Shown here one piece after another: positions 57,185-64,000 of a DNA stretch of 64,000 nt. This DNA comes from Prosopocoilus inquinatus (taxonomy: Eukaryota; Arthropoda; Insecta; Coleoptera; Lucanidae), in NCBI GenBank assembly GCA_036172665.1, contig CM069874.1, positions 55,596,707-55,660,706 on the forward strand, written 5' to 3'. The position numbers were made by a program, and so were the translations under genes. The notes beneath the pieces were generated by a model. The model saw only the letters and a program-made list of their open reading frames with translations. It made no database searches and had not been told where the DNA came from. Positions within the stretch are counted from its first letter, which is position 1. Each line of letters starts with the position of its first letter.

Positions 57185-60100
57185 TTGGAGTTAGGAAGAT
57201 GTGGTTTTCACTGCTGCGTAGCATTCGGCCAGCTGCATAATACAGATGCAGTTTCGACCTTCACACTCGATTGGAAAAGAAGTTTTCGCTTTGGAAAAAT
57301 TGCTGTTTGTGGGGGAATTAAACGTTTCCCTCTCAGGACAATGACGTTTTCCACTGGTCATCCAACGGAGAAAACAGCATCGTTCCATCTCTCTCCGTCT
57401 CTGAGTAATCGCGATTTTTCTGGAAAAAATTGGCGGAGGCGCCGGGTATGAATGTAAACAAGCAATATCTCCGGAACGGTTGGAGTTAGGAAGATGTGGT
57501 TTTCACTGCTGCGTAGCATTCGGCCAGCTGCATAATACAGATGCAGTTTCGACCTTCACACTCGATTGGAAAAGAAGTTTTCGCTTTGGAAAAATTGCTG
57601 TTTTTGGGGGAATTAAACGTTTCCCTCTCAGGAGAATGACGTTCTCCACTGGTCATCCAACGGAGAAAACAGCATCGTTCCATCTCTCTCCGTCTCTGAG
57701 TAATCGCGATTTTTCTGGAAAAAATTGCCGGAGGCGCCGGGTATGAATGTAAACAAGCAATATCTCCGGAACGGTTGGAGTTAGGAAGATGTGGTTTTCA
57801 CTGCTGCGTAGCATTCGCCCAGCTGCATAATACAGATGCAGTTTCGACCTTCACACTCGATTGGAAAAGAAGTTTTCGCTTTGGAAAAATTGCTGTTTGT
57901 GGGGGAATTAAACGTTTCCCTCTCAGGAGAATGACGTTCTCCACTGGTCATCCAACGGAGAAAACAGCATCGTTCCATTTCTCTCCGTCTCTGAGTAATC
58001 GCGATTTTTCTGAAAAAAATTGGCGGAGGCGCCGGGTATGAATTTAAACAAGCAATATCTCCGGAACGGTTGGAGTTAGGAAGATGCGGTTTTCACTGCT
58101 GCGTAGCATTCGGCCTGCTGCATGATACAGATGCACTTTCGACCTTCACACTCGATTGGAAAAGAAGTTTTCGCTTTGGAAAAATTGCTGTTTATGGGGG
58201 AATTAAACGTTTCCCTCTCAGGGGAATGACGTTCTCCACTGGTCATCCAACGGTGAGAACAGCATCGTTCTATCTCTCTCCGTCTCTGAGTTATTGCGAT
58301 TTTTCTGAAAGACATTGGCGGAGGCGCCGGGTATGAATTTAAACAAGCAATATCTCCGGAACGGTTGGAGTTAGGAAGATGCGGTTTTCACTGCTGCTTA
58401 GCATTCGGCCAGCTGCATAATACAGATGCAGTTTCGACCTTCACACTCGATTGGAAAAGAAGTTTTCGCTTTGGAAAAATTGCTGTTTGTGGGGGAATTA
58501 AACGTTTCCCTCTCAGGACAATGACGTTCTCCACTGGTCATCCAACGGAGAAAACAGCATCGTTCCATCTCTCTCCGTCTCTGAGTAATCGCGATTTATC
58601 TGGAAAAAATTGGCGGAGGCGCCGGGTATGTATTTAAACAAGCAATATCTCCGGAACGGTTGGAGTTAGGAAGATGTGGTTTTCACTGCTGCGTAGCATT
58701 CGGCCAGCTGCATAATACAGATGCAGTTTCGACCTTCACACTCGATTGGAAAAGAAGTTTTCGCTTTGGAAAAATTGCTGTTTGTGGGGGAATTAAACGT
58801 TTCCCTCTCAGGACAATGACGTTCTCCACTGGTCATCCAACGGAGAAAACAGCATCGTTCCATCTCTCTCCGTCTCTGAGTAATCGCGATTTATCTGGAA
58901 AAAATTGGCGGAGGCGCCGGGTATGTATTTAAACAAGCAATATCTCCGGAACGGTTGGAGTTAGGAAGATGTGGTTTTCACTGCTGCGTAGCATTCGGCC
59001 AGCTGCATAATACAGATGCAGTTTCGACCTTCACACTCGATTGGAAAAGAAGTTTTCGCTTTGGAAAAATTGCTGTTTGTGGGGGAATTAAACGTTTCCC
59101 TCTCAGGACAATGACGTTCTCCACTGATCATCCAACGGAGAAAACAGCATCGTTCCATCTCTCTCCGTCTCTGAGTAATCGCGATTTTTCTGGAAAAAAT
59201 TGCCGGAGGCGCCGGGTATGTACTTAAACAAGCAATATCTCCGGAACGGTTGGAGTTAGGAAGATGTGGTTTTCACTGCTGCGTAGCATTCGGCCAGCTG
59301 CATAATACAGATGCAGTTTCGACCTTCACACTCGATTGGAAAAAAAGTTTTCGCTTTGGAAAAATTGCTGTTTGTGGGGGAATTAAACGTTTCCCTCTCA
59401 GGACAATGACGTTTTCCACTGGTCATCCAACGGAGAAAACAGCATCGTTCCATCTCTCTCCGTCTCTGAGTAATCGCGATTTTTCTGGAAAAAATTGGCG
59501 GAGGCGCCGGGTATGAATGTAAACAAGCAATATCTCCGGAACGGTTGGAGTTAGGAAGATGTGGTTTTCACTGCTGCGTAGCATTCGGCCAGCTGCATAA
59601 TACAGATGCAGTTTCGACCTTCACACTCGATTGGAAAAGAAGTTTTCGCTTTGGAAAAATTGCTGTTTTTGGGGGAATTAAACGTTTCCCTCTCAGGAGA
59701 ATGACGTTCTCCACTGGTCATCCAACGGAGAAAACAGCATCGTTCCATCTCTCTCCGTCTCTGAGTAATCGCGATTTTTCTGGAAAAAATTGCCGGAGGC
59801 GCCGGGTATGAATGTAAACAAGCAATATCTCCGGAACGGTTGGAGTTAGGAAGATGTGGTTTTCACTGCTGCGTAGCATTCGGCCAGCTGCATAATACAG
59901 ATGCAGTTTCGACCTTCACACTCGATTGGAAAAGAAGTTTTCGCTTTGGAAAAATTGCTGTTTGTGGGGGAATTAAACGTTTCCCTCTCAGGAGAATGAC
60001 GTTCTCCACTGGTCATCCAACGGAGAAAACAGCATCGTTCCATTTCTCTCCGTCTCTGAGTAATCGCGATTTTTCTGAAAAAAATTGGCGGAGGCGCCGG

Positions 60101-61314
60101 GTATGAATTTAAACAAGCAATATCTCCGGAACGGTTGGAGTTAGGAAGATGCGGTTTTCACTGCTGCGTAGCATTCGGCCTGCTGCATGATACAGATGCA
60201 CTTTCGACCTTCACACTCGATTGGAAAAGAAGTTTTCGCTTTGGAAAAATTGCTGTTTATGGGGGAATTAAACGTTTCCCTCTCAGGGGAATGACGTTCT
60301 CCACTGGTCATCCAACGGTGAGAACAGCATCGTTCTATCTCTCTCCGTCTCTGAGTTATTGCGATTTTTCTGAAAGACATTGGCGGAGGCGCCGGGTATG
60401 AATTTAAACAAGCAATATCTCCGGAACGGTTGGAGTTAGGAAGATGCGGTTTTCACTGCTGCTTAGCATTCGGCCAGCTGCATAATACAGATGCAGTTTC
60501 GACCTTCACACTCGATTGGAAAAGAAGTTTTCGCTTTGGAAAAATTGCTGTTTGTGGGGGAATTAAACGTTTCCCTCTCAGGACAATGACGTTCTCCACT
60601 GGTCATCCAACGGAGAAAACAGCATCGTTCCATCTCTCTCCGTCTCTGAGTAATCGCGATTTATCTGGAAAAAATTGGCGGAGGCGCCGGGTATGTATTT
60701 AAACAAGCAATATCTCCGGAACGGTTGGAGTTAGGAAGATGTGGTTTTCACTGCTGCGTAGCATTCGGCCAGCTGCATAATACAGATGCAGTTTCGACCT
60801 TCACACTCGATTGGAAAAGAAGTTTTCGCTTTGGAAAAATTGCTGTTTGTGGGGGAATTAAACGTTTCCCTCTCAGGACAATGACGTTCTCCACTGGTCA
60901 TCCAACGGAGAAAACAGCATCGTTCCATCTCTCTCCGTCTCTGAGTAATCGCGATTTATCTGGAAAAAATTGGCGGAGGCGCCGGGTATGTATTTAAACA
61001 AGCAATATCTCCGGAACGGTTGGAGTTAGGAAGATGTGGTTTTCACTGCTGCGTAGCATTCGGCCAGCTGCATAATACAGATGCAGTTTCGACCTTCACA
61101 CTCGATTGGAAAAGAAGTTTTCGCTTTGGAAAAATTGCTGTTTGTGGGGGAATTAAACGTTTCCCTCTCAGGACAATGACGTTCTCCACTGATCATCCAA
61201 CGGAGAAAACAGCATCGTTCCATCTCTCTCCGTCTCTGAGTAATCGCGATTTTTCTGGAAAAAATTGCCGGAGGCGCCGGGTATGTACTTAAACAAGCAA
61301 TATCTCCGGAACGG
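57185..61314 (+). repeat. Tandem duplication of a seven-monomer block (2,065 bp)
   Basis: Monomers at 57,185 through 58,955 match, one for one, those at 59,250 through 61,020. Private variants repeat at a spacing of 2,065 bp (7 x 295), for example GCATTCGGCCTGCTGCATGA near 58,107 and 60,172. The first pair differs slightly (an A/G change in the GGAAAAGAAG region), the rest nearly not at all. Confidence 0.85.
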
Positions 61315-64000
61315 TTGGAGTTAGGAAGATGTGGTTTTCACTGCTGCGTAGCATTCGCCCAGCTGCATAATACAGATGCAGTTTCGACCTTCACACTCGA
61401 TTGGAAAAGAAGTTTTCGCTTTGGAAAAATTGCTGTTTGTGGGGGAATTAAACGTTTCCCTCTCAGGACAATGACGTTCTCCACTGATCATCCAACGGAG
61501 AAAACAGCATCGTTCCATCTCTCTCCGTCTCTGAGTAATCGCGATTTTTCTGGAAAAATTGCCGGAGGCGCCGGGTATGAATGTAAACAAGCAATATCTC
61601 CGGAACGGTTGGAGTTAGGAAGATGTGGGTTTCACTGCTGCGTAGCATTCGCCCAGCTGCATAATACAGATGCAGTTTCGACCTTCACACTCGATTGGAA
61701 AAGAAGTTTTCGCTTTGGAAAAATTGCTGTTTGTGGGGGAATTAAACGTTTCCCTCTCAGGAGAATGACGTTCTCCGCTGATCATCCAACGGAGAAAACA
61801 GCATCGTTCCATCTCTCTCCGTCTCTGAGTAATCGCGATTTATCTGGAAAAAATTGGCGGAGGCGCCGGGTATGTATTTAAACAAGCAATATCTCCGGAA
61901 CGGTTGGAGTTAGGAAGATGTGGTTTTCACTGCTGCGTAGCATTCGGCCAGCTGCATTATACAGATGCAGTTTCGACCTTCACACTCGATTGGAAAAGAA
62001 GTTTTCGCTTTGGAAAAATTGCTGTTTGTGGGGGAATTAAACGTTTCCCTCTCAGGACAATGACGTTCTCCACTGATCATCCAACGGAGAAAACAGCATC
62101 GTTCCATCTCTCTCCGTCTCTGAGTAATCGCGATTTTTCTGGAAAAAATTGCCGGAGGCGCCGGGTATGAATGTAAACAAGCAATATCTCCGGAACGGTT
62201 GGAGTTAGGAAGATGTGGTTTTCACTGCTGCGTAGCATTCGCCCAGCTGCATAATACAGATGCAGTTTCGACCTTCACACTCGATTGGAAAAGAAGTTTT
62301 CGCTTTGGAAAAATTGCTGTTTTTGGGGGAATTAAACGTTTCCCTCTCAGGAGAATGACGTTCTCCACTGGTCATCCAACGGAGAAAACAGCATCGTTCC
62401 ATTTCTCTCCGTCTCTGAGTAATCGCGATTTTTCTGGAAAAAGTTGCCGGAGGCGCCGGGTATGAATGTAAACAAGCAATATCTCCGGAACGGTTGGAGT
62501 TAGGAAGATGTGGTTTTCACTGCTGCGTAGCATTCGGCCAGCTGCATAATACAGATGCAGTTTCGACCTTCACACTCGATTGGAAAAGAAGTTTTCGCTT
62601 TGGAAAAATTGCTGTTTGTGGGGGAATTAAACGTTTCCCTCTCAGGACAATGACGTTCTCCACTGGTCATCCAACGGAGAAAACAGCATCGTTCCATCTC
62701 TCTCCGTCTCTGAGTAATCGCGATTTTTCTGGAAAAAATTGCCGGAGGCGCCGGGTATGAATGTAAACAAGCAATATCTCCGGAACGGTTGGAGTTAGGA
62801 AGATGTGGTTTTCACTGCTGCGTAGCATTCGCCCAGCTGCATAATACAGATGCAGTTTCGACCTTCACACTCGATTGGAAAAGAAGTTTTCGCTTTGGAA
62901 AAATTGCTGTTTTTGGGGGAATTAAACGTTTCCCTCTCAGGACAATGACGTTCTCCACTGGTCATCCAACGGAGAAAACAGCATCGTTCCATCTCTCTCC
63001 GTCTCTGAGTAATCGCGATTTTTCTGGAAAAAGTTGCCGGAGGCGCCGGGTATGAATGTAAACAAGCAATATCTCCGGAACGGTTGGAGTTAGGAAGATG
63101 TGGTTTTCACTGCTGCGTAGCATTCGGCCAGCTGCATAATACAGATGCAGTTTCGACCTTCACACTCGATTGGAAAAGAAGTTTTCGCTTTGGAAAAATT
63201 GCTGTTTTTGGGGGAATTAAACGTTTCCCTCTCAGGACAATGACGTTCTCCATTGGTCATCCAACGGAGAAAACAGCATCGTTCCATCTCTCTCCGTCTC
63301 TGAGTAATCGCGATTTTTCTGGAAAAAATTGGCGGAGGCGCCGGGTATGAATTTAAACAAGCAATATCTCCGGAACGGTTGGAGTTAGGAAGATGTGGTT
63401 TTCACTGCTGCGTAGCATTCGGCCAGCTGCATAATACAGATGCAGTTTCGACCTTCACACTCGATTGGAAAAGAAGTTTTCGCTTTGGAAAAATTGCTGT
63501 TTGTGGGGGAATTAAACGTTTCCCTCTCAGGACAATGACGTTCTCCACTGGTCATCCAACGGAGAAAACAGCATCGTTCCATTTCTCTCCGTCTCTGAGT
63601 AATCGCGATTTTTCTGGAAAAAATTGGCGGAGGCGCCGGGTATGAATTTAAACAAGCAATATCTCCGGAACGGTTGGAGTTAGGAAGATGTGGTTTTCAC
63701 TGCTGCGTAGCATTCGGCCAGCTGCATAATACAGATGCAGTTTCGACCTTCACACTCGATTGGAAAAGAAGTTTTCGCTTTGGAAAAATTGCTGTTTTTG
63801 GGGGAATTAAACGTTTCCCTCTCAGGAGAATGACGTTCTCCACTGGTCATCCAACGGAGAAGACAGCATCGTTCCATTTCTCTCCGTCTCTGAGTAATCG
63901 CGATTTTTCTGAAAGAAATTGGCGGAGGCGCCGGGTATGTATTTAAACAAGCAATATCTCCGGAACGGTTGGAGTTAGAAAGATGTGGTTTTCACTGCTG

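Larger units (their letters stand above)
49353..64000 (+). repeat. 295-bp satellite DNA array, 49 complete monomers, continuing beyond the window
   Basis: Taking GTTGGAGTTAGGAAGATG as reference, monomers begin (at TTGGAGTTAGG) at 49,513, 49,808 and so on to 63,969. The monomer is 295 bp, with two 1-bp insertions (near 50,231 and 52,300) and one 1-bp deletion (near 61,555). The array opens with a partial monomer at 49,353 and is still going at 64,000. Monomers differ by a few percent. Each contains an open frame of 61-90 codons on each strand, but the plus frame starts at TTG, not ATG, and the monomer length is not a multiple of three, so the frames are not genes. Two monomers fuse into a 188-codon frame only where the 1-bp deletion makes one unit 294 bp. 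The array is all in one orientation with no interruption. Confidence 0.95.

Noticed and set aside
49513..63968. About 49 repeated 61-90-codon frames beginning as GAGTTAGGAAGATG-coded peptides
   Set aside because: They begin at TTG, lie in a 295-bp satellite whose length is not a multiple of three, and several carry stops. They are satellite by-products, as are the minus-strand 65-79-codon frames.
49353..64000. Possible CRISPR array
   Set aside because: Regular repeats are present, but there are no short conserved repeats with unique spacers and the context is eukaryotic.

Overview
The window looks like insect nuclear DNA, plausibly from a beetle. It is AT-rich and intron-bearing, crowded with eukaryotic transposon remnants (Ty3/gypsy, Tc1/mariner, foldbacks, MITEs), and ends inside a long satellite array. 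Species is not determinable from the sequence alone.

Only three protein-coding loci are supported. (1) A complete takeout/JHBP-family gene on the plus strand, 30,897-45,471, assembles from five exons into 253 codons with every splice phase matching. (2) A single-exon secreted CAP/SCP (antigen-5-like) gene lies at 22,669-23,565. (3) A short signal-peptide exon on the minus strand, 15,373-15,457, ends at a consensus donor; the rest of that gene was not found. There is no operon-type coupling: each gene would be transcribed alone, and transposon debris fills the introns and spacers.

Layout. 1-1.8 kb: tandem copies of a 267-bp repeat with an embedded hammerhead ribozyme, then a MITE. 3.0-3.6 kb: four copies of a 149-bp repeat that can fold like a cloverleaf. 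6.7-10.1 kb: a wrecked Ty3/gypsy element (gag, then integrase tail) with other insertions inside, including a solo LTR with its target duplication and a hairpin insertion with a 13-bp target duplication. 11.8-14.3 kb: foldback and hairpin elements. 15.4 kb: the minus-strand exon. 16.9-29.8 kb: MITE pairs around the CAP gene. 30.9-45.5 kb: the takeout gene, whose introns hold a mariner pseudogene, another copy of the ribozyme repeat, a foldback carrying a second solo LTR, and several hairpin elements. 46.5-49.35 kb: a roughly 0.9-kb inverted repeat, a 12-bp minisatellite and a GGTAAC-type hexamer tract. 49.35-64.0 kb: 49 complete monomers of a 295-bp satellite with local higher-order duplications, still running at the window end.

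The most unusual content is the hammerhead material. One copy (1,380-1,428) has every core position and three helices intact. Two unrelated repeats (minus strand 29,726-29,767; plus strand 44,634-44,676) show the same overall architecture with one extra core nucleotide. Ribozyme-bearing retroelements of the retrozyme/Penelope type are known in animals; whether these particular families are described cannot be told from here.
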